From the NCBI GenBank assembly GCA_958296005.1, contig CATQHQ010000002.1, forward strand, positions 676,501 to 740,500: a stretch of DNA of 64,000 nucleotides, read 5' to 3'. A model generated the notes under the pieces. The model was not told where the DNA came from. It made no database searches and saw nothing but the letters and a program-made list of their open reading frames with translations. This document shows positions 53,166 through 60,510 of the stretch, piece by piece. Source of the DNA: Longimicrobiales bacterium. Lineage in GTDB: Bacteria > Gemmatimonadota > Gemmatimonadetes > Longimicrobiales > Gaopeijiaceae. Each line of letters starts with the position of its first letter. The first letter of the stretch is position 1. The position numbers and the translations under genes were made by a program.

Positions 53166-54194
53166 ATGGGAGCTATCTTGTCCGAACGCACCGCCATAGA
53201 GTGGACCGATGCCACGTGGAATCCCACCACAGGATGCACCCGCGTCTCGGACGGGTGCGACCACTGCTACGCCGAGCGGCTGTCCCGACGGCTGCTCGCG
53301 GCCACCTACTGCGCTCAGTTGCCAGTCGTGAACACGGAAGCGAACCGGGCGAACCCGTTCGCCGTGCGCACATGGCCGGACCGGCTGGAGATACCCGGTT
53401 CGTGGCGGCGGCCTCGCCGCGTGTTCGTTAACTCCATGTCGGATCTCTTCCACAGGGACGTGCCGGAGGAATTCGTCCGTCGCTGCTTCCAGGTGATGCT
53501 CGGGATCGGCCGTCACGTCTACCAAGTCCTGACCAAGCGTCCCGGGAGGGCGGCCCGCTTTGTCGAGCGGCACCGAGACCTCTTCCCGAAGGGACTCCCG
53601 CCGCATGTTTGGATTGGTACGTCGGTGGAACGCCAATCCGTTGACTACCGAATCCACCACCTCCTGGCAGTTCCCGCCTCCGTGCGCTTCCTCAGTTGCG
53701 AGCCGTTGATCGGGGCGCTGGACCTGTCGTCGTTCCTGACCCACCGCCGTGCCATCCACTGGGTCATCGTAGGCGGCGAGAGCGGGCCGGGCGCCCGCCC
53801 GCTGGATCCCCAATGGGCAAGGCTCGTACGCGATCAGTGCCACGCACGCCAAGTGCCGTTTTTCTTCAAGCAATGGGGTGGCAGGACCCCGAAGGCGGGA
53901 GGCCGGGAGCTGGATGGCCAAGACTGGAACGAGCTTCCAGCGTCTCGGCTGAGTCGAACCGCCAACATCAAAGGAGGAGACAGCACGACGAGCCCAACAC
54001 GATGCTCCAATGGCCGTCACGACGTCAGAGTCCGCATGTCATCCGCTGTCGGCCGGTCGGGCGGATCGGGGTATGTCGATGAGCGGCTTGAGAGGTGGCC
54101 GGTTGGCGGCCGGTTGGCTAGGCACGAGCGAAGTCCTGGCACCCCCCCAACACAGTCCCACTTGCCCGGCCGGGACCGACCGCGCTACGTTTGA
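53166..54194 (+). CDS. Phage Gp37/Gp68 family (DUF5131) protein with extended C-terminus
   Basis: The 342-residue protein has the three-cysteine motif of Gp37/Gp68: IEWTDATWNPTTGCTRVSDG then CDHCYAERL (Cys24, Cys31, Cys34), which resembles a radical-SAM cluster site. VFVNSMSDLFHRDVPEEFVR, YQVLTKRPGRAARF and HWVIVGGESGPGARPLDPQW are also typical. The family normally ends just after the FKQWGGRTPKAGGRELDGQD region (about residue 255). The last ~75 residues (RTANIKGGDSTTSPTRCSNG onward) look unlike a folded domain and may be read-through after a lost stop or frameshift. A TcmP partner, often next door, is absent. It is probably of phage or defence origin. Confidence 0.85.
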   Translation: MGAILSERTAIEWTDATWNPTTGCTRVSDGCDHCYAERLSRRLLAATYCAQLPVVNTEANRANPFAVRTWPDRLEIPGSWRRPRRVFVNSMSDLFHRDVPEEFVRRCFQVMLGIGRHVYQVLTKRPGRAARFVERHRDLFPKGLPPHVWIGTSVERQSVDYRIHHLLAVPASVRFLSCEPLIGALDLSSFLTHRRAIHWVIVGGESGPGARPLDPQWARLVRDQCHARQVPFFFKQWGGRTPKAGGRELDGQDWNELPASRLSRTANIKGGDSTTSPTRCSNGRHDVRVRMSSAVGRSGGSGYVDERLERWPVGGRLARHERSPGTPPTQSHLPGRDRPRYV

Positions 54195-54251
54195 TTGATG
54201 TCGGTCCGATTCGCCTCATTCTCCGTTCCATAGCTCATCGAGGACACCACT

Positions 54252-54887
54252 ATGACGACTCGCAGATCAGACATCGTCCTCGCCGCGATGACCCCGGCCT
54301 CTGTCGACATGTCATTTGATCCGGTTCGGATGCAGAAGCTCCTCTTCCTGATTGACAGGGAGATTCCCGATTTGATCGGTGGTCCGTACTTCAACTTTCG
54401 GCCGTACAACTATGGTCCATTCGACGTTGCCGTTTACGCCGAGCTCGAAACGCTGACGGAAACGTCATACGTACATACCGATCGTACTTGGCACTACCTC
54501 CGCTACAGGCTCACTGGCAGTGGGAGAAACCGTGGTGCCACGGTGTTGGCGAGCCTCCCGGAAAAGGCATCGCTTTATATTGAACGGACTTGCGATTGGA
54601 TCTTGAGGATGGACTTTGGCGGCTTGCTCTCCGCGATCTATCGGCGATATCCCGAAATGACAGTCAATACAGTTGTTCCCCAACTCGTTCCCAAGTATAG
54701 TCATAAGAGGCAATCCGCCGGCACCGCGTTTCTGACGGGATTGGCCCGAAGCGTTGACTACATGGGAAGTCTTGACGAGACGGACTATCGGCTCAGTGAC
54801 GCAGAAGCAATAAGTGATGCATGGCGACGTACAGGCGACGACATCGGCGCAGCCATGGAGAAAGTGCACGAGATAGGAGATTGTTGA
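54252..54887 (+). CDS. Panacea/SocA-like (DUF4065-type) protein, putative antitoxin
   Basis: The 211-residue protein has the Panacea-like pattern VRMQKLLFLIDREIPDLIGG followed by PYFNFRPYNYGPFDVAVYAE (residues 26-66). Panacea domains serve as antitoxins fused or adjacent to very different toxins. Base composition is visibly lower in GC than the neighbours, indicating recent transfer. The stop directly abuts the next ATG (TGAATG), so it pairs with the DUF2335 membrane protein. Assignment rests on motif resemblance only. Confidence 0.55.
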   Translation: MTTRRSDIVLAAMTPASVDMSFDPVRMQKLLFLIDREIPDLIGGPYFNFRPYNYGPFDVAVYAELETLTETSYVHTDRTWHYLRYRLTGSGRNRGATVLASLPEKASLYIERTCDWILRMDFGGLLSAIYRRYPEMTVNTVVPQLVPKYSHKRQSAGTAFLTGLARSVDYMGSLDETDYRLSDAEAISDAWRRTGDDIGAAMEKVHEIGDC

Positions 54888-55406
54888 ATGGCGAAGAAGC
54901 GCAAGAACGGAACCGACATCAAAGGTACTCGCAGCAAGGGCACCGATCTTTCGGTACCGGAGCAGTCGCGAGCCGAGACCGCTTCCGACGATTCTGCCTC
55001 GCCGGATATCGTCACGCTAGTGCGGCTTGCTGTCCAAGAAACTGTTACGATTCATTCTGGCCCATTACCACCGCCGGAGACTCTACTGGAGTACGAACAG
55101 GCCCTTACTGGACTAGCCGATCGAATAGTTACCATGGCCGAACGTCAAGCTAGTCACAGACAGGACATTGAGATGAAGGAACAATGGTCAAAACATCGAT
55201 TGCAGAAAGTTGGTCAAGCAGGTGGCATTGCGATGGTTATGGCAACTCTTGTACTAGTTTATCTTGAGAAACCCGGCGCGTTCGCAGTCGCCATAGCAGC
55301 ATTCGTGGCATTGGCAGGGGTGTTCGTGTTCTCGAAATATCGCTCCAGTGCCAAACATGTCGGCAAGTTGCCATCACCAGATCCAGCCAACGTTCCCGAG
55401 CCGTAG
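54888..55406 (+). CDS. DUF2335 membrane protein, possible toxin partner
   Basis: The 172-residue protein has a basic N-terminus (AKKRKNGTDIKGTRSKGTDL), then the DUF2335 signature HSGPLPPPETLLEYEQALTG followed by LADRIVTMAERQASHRQ, and two C-terminal membrane helices (GGIAMVMATLVLVYLEKPGA, FAVAIAAFVALAGVFVFSKY). It is coupled to the Panacea-like gene with no gap. Such two-gene units with a membrane protein would fit a toxin-antitoxin pair, which is inference. GC content is low for this window. Confidence 0.7.
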   Translation: MAKKRKNGTDIKGTRSKGTDLSVPEQSRAETASDDSASPDIVTLVRLAVQETVTIHSGPLPPPETLLEYEQALTGLADRIVTMAERQASHRQDIEMKEQWSKHRLQKVGQAGGIAMVMATLVLVYLEKPGAFAVAIAAFVALAGVFVFSKYRSSAKHVGKLPSPDPANVPEP

Positions 55407-55451
55407 AACCTATCTCAAGAACATGAGATGGTTGCGGGTTCGACGAGATTC

Positions 55452-55947
55452 CCCATCGCCTGTCCCAATCTCAGGTCATCTGCTCAAGGGGGGTTCGACC
55501 AAGTCGCTCGCGGTGTAGATTGCCGGGGCCGGCAACGAAGGCGCCCACCAGCGCGACCCAAACCGGACTTCAGGCCCGAACCCAAGCCCAGAATGGGACG
55601 GCAAGATGGAACTCGTTTCAAGCAGCGAATTCTGGACGATCGTGGCGATCGTGGTGTCAGCCCTTGGCGTGCAACGCGCGGTAAAGGCCGACGCGCGCAG
55701 GGAGCTGCACAACCTTCGCACAGAAATGGGTAAGCGGTTCGAGGAGGCGGAGAAGCGAGGACAGGCGCGGGAGAAGCGGCTTGCCGAGCAGATCAGCGGC
55801 GTGAAGCAGGAGCTAGGCCATCGGATCGACCGGATGGAGGACCGGATGAACGAGAACCACCGGGAGGTGTCCGTCGGGCTCGCCGAGCGTGCGCGAGCCG
55901 TCCGCGAGCTACTCGGGACACGAACCGAGGGGCGAAGGGGAGCCGGA
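55452..55947 (+). repeat. Direct repeat copy A (membrane coiled-coil gene and leader)
   Basis: About 496 bp from CCCATCGCCTGTCCCAATCT onward match 60511-61170. The homology covers both the ~150-bp non-coding leader and the coding sequence. Relative to copy B it lacks two 21-bp units and about 125 bp near the 3' end. Confidence 0.88.
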
Positions 55948-55962
55948 GGTGCCGGAGGATGA
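55606..55962 (+). CDS. Membrane-anchored coiled-coil protein, copy A (C-terminus altered)
   Basis: The 118-residue protein has one N-terminal membrane helix (SSEFWTIVAIVVSALGVQRA) and a charged coiled coil (RFEEAEKRGQAREKRLAEQI, then LGHRIDRMEDRMNENHREV). I do not recognise a named family. It is nearly identical to the protein at 60669 up to about residue 85. After that a ~125-bp deletion changes the frame, so its end (RELLGTRTEGRRGAGGAGG) differs from copy B's. It is likely a damaged duplicate. Confidence 0.65.
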   Translation: MELVSSSEFWTIVAIVVSALGVQRAVKADARRELHNLRTEMGKRFEEAEKRGQAREKRLAEQISGVKQELGHRIDRMEDRMNENHREVSVGLAERARAVRELLGTRTEGRRGAGGAGG

Positions 55963-56101
55963 TCAGCACGACATTGAGCATGGGCGTCCTGACCAGGATT
56001 GGGCTGGAACCAGCCGGGCTTGGCTCCTGGCCTAATCCTTCGCGGTGGGGTACCGGAGAGACGGCTGTGCCCGGCGGGACGCTATCCGCCCAGAGTCTCG
56101 T

Positions 56102-56131
56102 TTGACATTCTGAACTCTGTATGACCATTTT
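56102..56131 (+). promoter_or_regulatory. Possible promoter for the DUF4143 ATPase gene
   Basis: TTGACA at 56102-56107 is followed after 18 bp by CATTTT (56126-56131). The -35 is perfect and the -10 weak. If used, transcription would begin close to the ATG at 56142. Confidence 0.3.
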
Positions 56132-57302
56132 TCGACCGAAAATGGACATCACAAGGCGATTCTTCCGAATTCCGGCGCAGAGCAGCTTCCTCTTCGGCCC
56201 GCGCGGCACCGGCAAGTCGACGTGGCTGCGGCACGAGCTGCCGGGTGCGCTCTACCTGGACTTGCTGGACCCGGCTCTACATCGCCGGCTGATTGCCCGC
56301 CCCGAGCGTCTCCGCCATCTGCTGGCGGGGTCGCCTGAGGCGGACACCGTCGTGATCGACGAAGTCCAGCGTGCCCCGGAACTCCTGACGGTCGTTCACG
56401 CGATCTTGGAGGAGCCGTCGCCGCCCCGGTTTGTGTTGACGGGCTCCAGCGCGCGCAAGCTGCGGCGGGGAGGGCTGGACCTGCTGGGCGGGCGGGCTCT
56501 GTTGCGGACCCTGCACCCGTTCATGGCCGCCGAGCTTCCCGGCTTCTCGCTGGACGCCGCGCTGCGGTCCGGGCTGCTCCCTCTTGTGGTGAGCGCCCCC
56601 GACCCGGCGGCAACGCTGGCCGCCTACGCCAGCCTGTACCTGGAGCAGGAAGTCCGGGCCGAGGGCATGACCCGCAACGTGGGCGCATTCGTCCGGTTTC
56701 TGGAAGCGGCGAGCTTTTCCCACGGGGCCATGCTGAACGTGTCGGCGATGGCCAGAGAGTGCGAAGTCGAGCGCCATGCGGCCGCCCGCTACGTCGAGAT
56801 TTTGGAGGATCTGCTTCTGGCGTTCCAGGTACCCGCTTTTCGCAAGCGAGCCAAGCGCGCCACCGTCGCCCGCAGAAAGCTCTACTTGTTCGACGCCGGC
56901 GTCTTTCGGTCGTTGCGTCCCAAAGGGCCATTGGATCGCCCCGGCGAGATAGACGGCCAAGCGCTCGAAGGGCTGGTCGCACAGCACCTGCGGGCGTGGG
57001 CCGCCTACTCGAGTCAGGGTGCCAAGCTGTATTTCTGGCGCACCCGGGCGGGTACGGAAGTCGACTTCGTGGTCTACGGCGCTGACGGCATCCACGCCTT
57101 CGAGGTGAAGAACCGAATCAAGATCGATTCCCGGGACCTGCGGCCGCTCCGCGCGTTCCAGGACGACTACCCCGAGGCGACGGCCACGCTTCTCTACCGC
57201 GGCCGGGAACGCCTCCGGATCGACGGCATCTGGTGTCTGCCCGTCGACGAGTTCCTGCTCGGTTTGGTTCCGGGGCACGCACTGCTCGGTTTGGTTGCGT
57301 AA
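56121..57302 (+). CDS. AAA_14 / DUF4143 ATPase
   Basis: The 393-residue protein joins an AAA_14 P-loop domain to a C-terminal DUF4143 domain. Walker A is FLFGPRGTGKSTWLRHEL and Walker B is DTVVIDEVQRAPELL, followed by FVLTGSSARKLRRGG. A winged-helix-like middle and the end LYFWRTRAGTEVDFVVYGAD, then HAFEVKNR, follow; E-V-D ... E-V-K resembles a PD-(D/E)xK nuclease core. These ATPases are common mobile accessory genes of unknown role. ATG 56142 (MDITRRFF) is an alternative start. The last residues carry a small duplication (LLGLVPGHALLGLVA). An IS is inserted 42 bp downstream. Confidence 0.88.
   Translation: MTIFRPKMDITRRFFRIPAQSSFLFGPRGTGKSTWLRHELPGALYLDLLDPALHRRLIARPERLRHLLAGSPEADTVVIDEVQRAPELLTVVHAILEEPSPPRFVLTGSSARKLRRGGLDLLGGRALLRTLHPFMAAELPGFSLDAALRSGLLPLVVSAPDPAATLAAYASLYLEQEVRAEGMTRNVGAFVRFLEAASFSHGAMLNVSAMARECEVERHAAARYVEILEDLLLAFQVPAFRKRAKRATVARRKLYLFDAGVFRSLRPKGPLDRPGEIDGQALEGLVAQHLRAWAAYSSQGAKLYFWRTRAGTEVDFVVYGADGIHAFEVKNRIKIDSRDLRPLRAFQDDYPEATATLLYRGRERLRIDGIWCLPVDEFLLGLVPGHALLGLVA
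56129..56142. promoter_or_regulatory. Inverted repeat at the DUF4143 ATPase start
   Basis: TTTTCG-AC-CGAAAA is a perfect 6-bp inverted repeat whose last base is the A of the ATG at 56142. It could be an operator overlapping the start. Confidence 0.35.
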
Positions 57303-57344
57303 CGTCGAGTCAGCCGCGGGGCAGTCCCTGCCCAACCCCCTCCG

Positions 57345-57361
57345 CAAGCTGCCGTAGGTGG
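57345..57361 (+). repeat. 17-bp target-site duplication, left copy
   Basis: CAAGCTGCCGTAGGTGG is identical to 59293-59309. It immediately abuts the left inverted repeat of the element. Confidence 0.85.
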
Positions 57362-57411
57362 TGTCAAACCAAAGTAGAAAGGTCCGGGGGTAGACCAAAG
57401 TAGAAATGTCC

Positions 57412-58094
57412 TCCCCTTTGGTGTGGTGGTGGGTTGCTCCGGGCCTCCGCGGCGGCCCCGGAGCACGGTGCAGGCGCGGGGCTTGGACGCTAAGCCCGGG
57501 AGGCCGGGGGCAGGCCGGGTCACCGCGCCGCTCCGGACGACGCGCCCGTGGCGGCGAGGCGGCGCAGGCCGGGCGGCGCCCAGCGCCCGGGCCGACGTTC
57601 CACTCCGCTGCGGCCCCAAGGATTTCCTGATGTGGGCGGTTCTGCTCTGGGCGGTTGCCGCAGTGCAGACCAAGTCGTGGCGCAGGATTTGTTCTGAGGG
57701 CGAGGTCGCGCGCCGCACACTGGAGCGGCTGGCTTGCCGCAAGATCGGATGTACGCTGCAGGTCGCGGCACGAGACCCCGAGCGCGTGAGGAGCGCCTTC
57801 GCGGCATGGGTCGCTGAACGGTTGTGCGCGAGGCGGAACGGCGGCCAGGATCGAGAGGTTGCAGTAGCACATCGACATCGGTGCCGAAGAGGGCGTTTCG
57901 CGACGACTTGCAGGTCTTCCTGCAGCGTTATGGCGACACGCCTGTGACCGACGAGGCTCGAATCGCGCTCGTCTAGCTACTCGTCTAAGACGCCCAGCTG
58001 GGATTGCTTCGCGCGCGGTTCGTACCTATGGTGAACAACCTTGGCAACCCGCACCAAGCAAATCATTCACACAAGCAACGGAAGGGGGACTCTG
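57412..58094. other. Left interior of the IS: no confident gene
   Basis: I find no convincing complete gene in these 683 bp; open frames on both strands are typical high-GC shadows. A short plus-strand stretch, 57882-57977, reads FRDDLQVFLQRYGDTPVTDE then ARIALV and a stop. It looks protein-like and may be the tail of a lost passenger gene. AT content rises after about 57990, toward the methyltransferase. Confidence 0.4.
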
Positions 58095-58874
58095 ATGCCT
58101 GACGGCCGAGTTGCCCCATCCGTTCACGCCAGAAGGAGAGGATCTCATGGATCTCTCACCAGCGCCTTCAAACGCTTGAAGCTTATGTGCCTTCACGCCG
58201 CCGTCAGGGCTGTCCTGTACACGGGGCTCTTACCAGCCTTCAAACGCTTGAAGCTTATGTGCCCCGTTCTCTACCGGTTTGTCCGCTACGAGAGCAGTCT
58301 GGACAAGACCGGTTTGCTAGATCTGTATGAACTAGCAGATCGCGTGGCGTCGTTTCCCGGCATAATCATCGAATGCGGCTCGGCTCGGTGCGGCTCCGTC
58401 ATCCTGTTGGCAAAACATTTCGAGAGGCGAGGTCGGATCCGGCCGATATTTGCTTTGGACAGCTTTGCCGGATTTCGAAGAGACGAACTGGCTCGCGAGC
58501 GGGGCGCAGGGCTGACGAAAGTTAGGAACGACGTCTACACTATTAGTTTCGAGTATGTTGTTGCCAAGCTGCGCAAGCTGAAGCTGGCGGACACGATTTT
58601 CCCGGTCAAGGGCTTCTTCGAAGACACGCTGCCAGCGGTCGCCGACCGAGAGGTCGCTTTGGCGTTTGTCGATTGCGACCTGGGAGACAGCACGATGTTC
58701 TGCGCTGAGACCATCTGGCATCGGCTCGCGTCCGGCGGCATCATGGCGTTCGACGACTATACGCACCCGTCCTTTCTGGCAGTAAAGCCGACCGTAGACA
58801 CATTTGTTGCAGACAAGCTCGACATCGCCAACCACGGCCTGATGAGAAGGCTGTACTTTGTCGAAAAACGCTGA
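58095..58874 (+). CDS. TylF/MycF-like class I SAM-dependent methyltransferase (IS passenger)
   Basis: The 259-residue protein resembles macrocin O-methyltransferase-type enzymes. FPGIIIECGSARCGSVILLA forms the SAM site, and FALDSFAGFRRDEL, VKGFFEDTLPAVADREVALA and FVDCDLGDSTMF carry acidic metal-like residues. LASGGIMAFDDYTHPSFLAV completes the pattern. Substrate is unknown; sugars or small metabolites are usual. The ATG at 58095 has AGGGGG about 7 nt upstream. The N-terminal region contains a duplicated AFKRLKLMC block 24 residues apart. GC content is lower than average. It lies wholly within the IS. Confidence 0.78.
   Translation: MPDGRVAPSVHARRRGSHGSLTSAFKRLKLMCLHAAVRAVLYTGLLPAFKRLKLMCPVLYRFVRYESSLDKTGLLDLYELADRVASFPGIIIECGSARCGSVILLAKHFERRGRIRPIFALDSFAGFRRDELARERGAGLTKVRNDVYTISFEYVVAKLRKLKLADTIFPVKGFFEDTLPAVADREVALAFVDCDLGDSTMFCAETIWHRLASGGIMAFDDYTHPSFLAVKPTVDTFVADKLDIANHGLMRRLYFVEKR
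58164..58191 (+). repeat. 28-bp direct repeat, copy 1
   Basis: Identical to 58236-58263, offset 72 bp, inside the methyltransferase gene. It contains the palindrome CTTCAAACGCTTGAAG. Confidence 0.9.
58236..58263 (+). repeat. 28-bp direct repeat, copy 2
   Basis: Identical to 58164-58191. Both copies encode AFKRLKLMC in frame, giving a 24-residue duplicated unit. Confidence 0.9.
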
Positions 58875-58909
58875 TGCGCGGCGTGGGACGAGCTTCCGTC
58901 TTGCCGCCT

Positions 58910-59216
58910 GCGTCAGGGATGGACGCCTTCGCGGCCAACCTCAGCAGGGCCGGGTTGGTACCCGGCTTACGGAATCCAGCACTCCTCGAGAAACCGGTTC
59001 GCCTTCTCGCACCTCCGGTGCCGGCGCCTGGTTCGACCTCCGGCCCCGCAACCGGTGGACCGCAGCACCGTCGCCCTCCGCCTCGAACCGGCGCATCAGA
59101 CGCCGAAAGTGGCGTCGCGTCACCCCCAGCCACGCCGCTCCCGCCGCCGGCAACATCCCCTCGTCCACCTGCCTCAACACCGCCATGCGGTCTTGCTCCC
59201 TCACGCTCAACTCCAC
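58910..59216 (-). pseudogene. Internally deleted ISNCY-type transposase
   Basis: From the ATG at 59216 the frame reads ELSVREQDRMAVLRQVDEGM, then LGVTRRHFRRLMRRFEAEGD and HRLRGRRSN, the helix-turn-helix N-terminus of ISNCY-type transposases. Immediately afterwards, in a shifted frame (complement of about 58970-59009), it reads EKANRFLEECWIP, which matches the segment near the C-terminus of the same transposases (usually EANRFLEEYYLP). The DDE catalytic core between them, some 250 residues, is gone, and the junction is frameshifted. Confidence 0.75.
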
Positions 59217-59292
59217 TCGCTCCTCTCCCAGATCGCGTTCGGCCTCCGACCGAACATGAGCCGAAAGAGGACATTTCTACTTTGGCGCGACA

Positions 59293-59309
59293 CAAGCTGC
59301 CGTAGGTGG
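59293..59309 (+). repeat. 17-bp target-site duplication, right copy
   Basis: Identical to 57345-57361 and directly adjoining the right inverted repeat. Confidence 0.85.
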
Positions 59310-59311
59310 TC

Positions 59312-59341
59312 TTGTATGGCTCCGTTCCGTCCGGTTATGAT
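59312..59341 (+). promoter_or_regulatory. Possible sulfotransferase promoter
   Basis: TTGTAT (59312-59317) and TATGAT (59336-59341) are 18 bp apart, about 60 bp before the GTG start. The -10 matches five of six consensus bases, the -35 only three. It lies just outside the IS. Confidence 0.4.
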
Positions 59342-59402
59342 AGAGTCCCGCACCCAAATGCCGGAGAGATTCACGGCATCCGCATCCAACAGCTGAGCAT
59401 CC

Positions 59403-60434
59403 GTGCCCAGAGCCCTCTTGCCGCCAGTGTTGGTGCTGAACACGGGCCGATGCGGCTCCACCATGCTTTCCGATATTTTGAACACCCACCCGCGGGTGCT
59501 CAGCTTGTCCGAAACCTTCACGACGGTAGGGCAGGGGCCGTTCCGTCGCCGCCGGTGCGGCGGAGAGCACATTTGGCGGGCGTTCAGCAACCAGTCGAAG
59601 TGGCACATGGGTCTGCAGGCCGGCCACAAGGAAGTTCCGCATCTCGTCAGCTCGCTTGGTACGAGCTACACGCGCGACGCCCCTCCGCTGGCGTGCACCA
59701 CGCTGCCCCACCTCACAGACGAGTACGACGCCCTCTTCGACGAGTTGGCGCAGATCGTGCCGACATGGCCTTGGCGACGCCCCAGCGAGCACTTTCGCGA
59801 ACTCTTCGAATGGCTGTGCCGACGGTTCGAGCGCGACGTGTGGGTGGAGCGGTCCGGTGCGTCGCTGTTGCTGGCGTCGCGGCTCATTCGCGACTACCCG
59901 GACGCCCGCATCGTCCACATATACCGGGACGGTCGGGACACGGCGCTTTCGATGCGCGACCACTACGTCGCCTCCACCTTGGTGGCCATGATTCGCGCAG
60001 TCCGACCGGTGGGCATCGACGCCGCGCGCTCGATTGCGACGAGCCGCCACTTGAACCGCGTCGGTCCTTGGATGGAGTGGCTCGGCAGCACGCTCCTCCC
60101 GCCCAAGCGCTTGCCCTACCACAAGTTGACGCTCGGCGACTTCGGCCGCTTTTGGAGCGCGATGATCGAACGCAGCCGTTGGGTGCTGGCGGACTTGCCC
60201 CCCGAAGCGCTTCTGAACGTGAAGATGGAGGACATGCAAGCTGAGCCGGAGGCGCAGATCCGCCGCCTGATCCGCTTCGTGGCCCCGGAGCTGGAGGACG
60301 ACGAGTGGGTGCACGCCGCGTCCAAGATTCCCCAGCCCACCGTCTCCCGGTTCGACGACCTGGACCCGGCGGAACAGGCGGAGCTGGTCCAAGCCTGCCG
60401 TCCCGGACTGGAGATCCTTGGCTATCCGCTGTAA
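59403..60434 (+). CDS. Sulfotransferase family protein
   Basis: The 343-residue protein carries both PAPS-binding elements of sulfotransferases: the 5'-phosphosulfate loop VLNTGRCGSTMLSDILNTHP (residues 10-29) and the 3'-phosphate motif ARIVHIYRDGRDTALSMRDH (about residues 172-191). LLNVKMEDMQAEPEAQIRRL is also usual. It would transfer sulfate to a carbohydrate, lipid or small molecule; acceptor unknown. The start is a GTG. It lies between the IS and direct repeat copy B, with no PAPS-synthesis gene in the window. Confidence 0.87.
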   Translation: MPRALLPPVLVLNTGRCGSTMLSDILNTHPRVLSLSETFTTVGQGPFRRRRCGGEHIWRAFSNQSKWHMGLQAGHKEVPHLVSSLGTSYTRDAPPLACTTLPHLTDEYDALFDELAQIVPTWPWRRPSEHFRELFEWLCRRFERDVWVERSGASLLLASRLIRDYPDARIVHIYRDGRDTALSMRDHYVASTLVAMIRAVRPVGIDAARSIATSRHLNRVGPWMEWLGSTLLPPKRLPYHKLTLGDFGRFWSAMIERSRWVLADLPPEALLNVKMEDMQAEPEAQIRRLIRFVAPELEDDEWVHAASKIPQPTVSRFDDLDPAEQAELVQACRPGLEILGYPL

Positions 60435-60510
60435 GACCGACTCGTTGCTCCACCATGCTTTCCGAGATTCGTCTCCAGACCCGGCCGCGACGGGGCGAAC
60501 CAGAACAGAA

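Larger units (their letters stand above)
57362..59292. mobile_element. Defective IS (ISNCY/IS1202-like) carrying a methyltransferase passenger
   Basis: The 1931-bp element has 24-bp terminal inverted repeats, 57362-57385 and 59269-59292, matching at 20 of 24 positions and sharing CCAAAGTAGAAA. It is bounded by a perfect 17-bp target duplication. A second internal copy of the terminal motif (CCAAAGTAGAAATGTCC) lies at 57395-57411. The right part holds a transposase remnant on the minus strand joining N- and C-terminal pieces without the catalytic core. The rest holds a TylF-like methyltransferase on the plus strand. Long target duplications are known for the IS1202-type group. It cannot transpose by itself. 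Confidence 0.82.

Noticed and set aside
57423-57947. Plus-strand frame in the left part of the IS as a passenger gene
   Set aside because: Low-complexity Arg/Ala/Gly translation with no similarity. Only the short 57882-57977 stretch looks protein-like, and it is in another frame.
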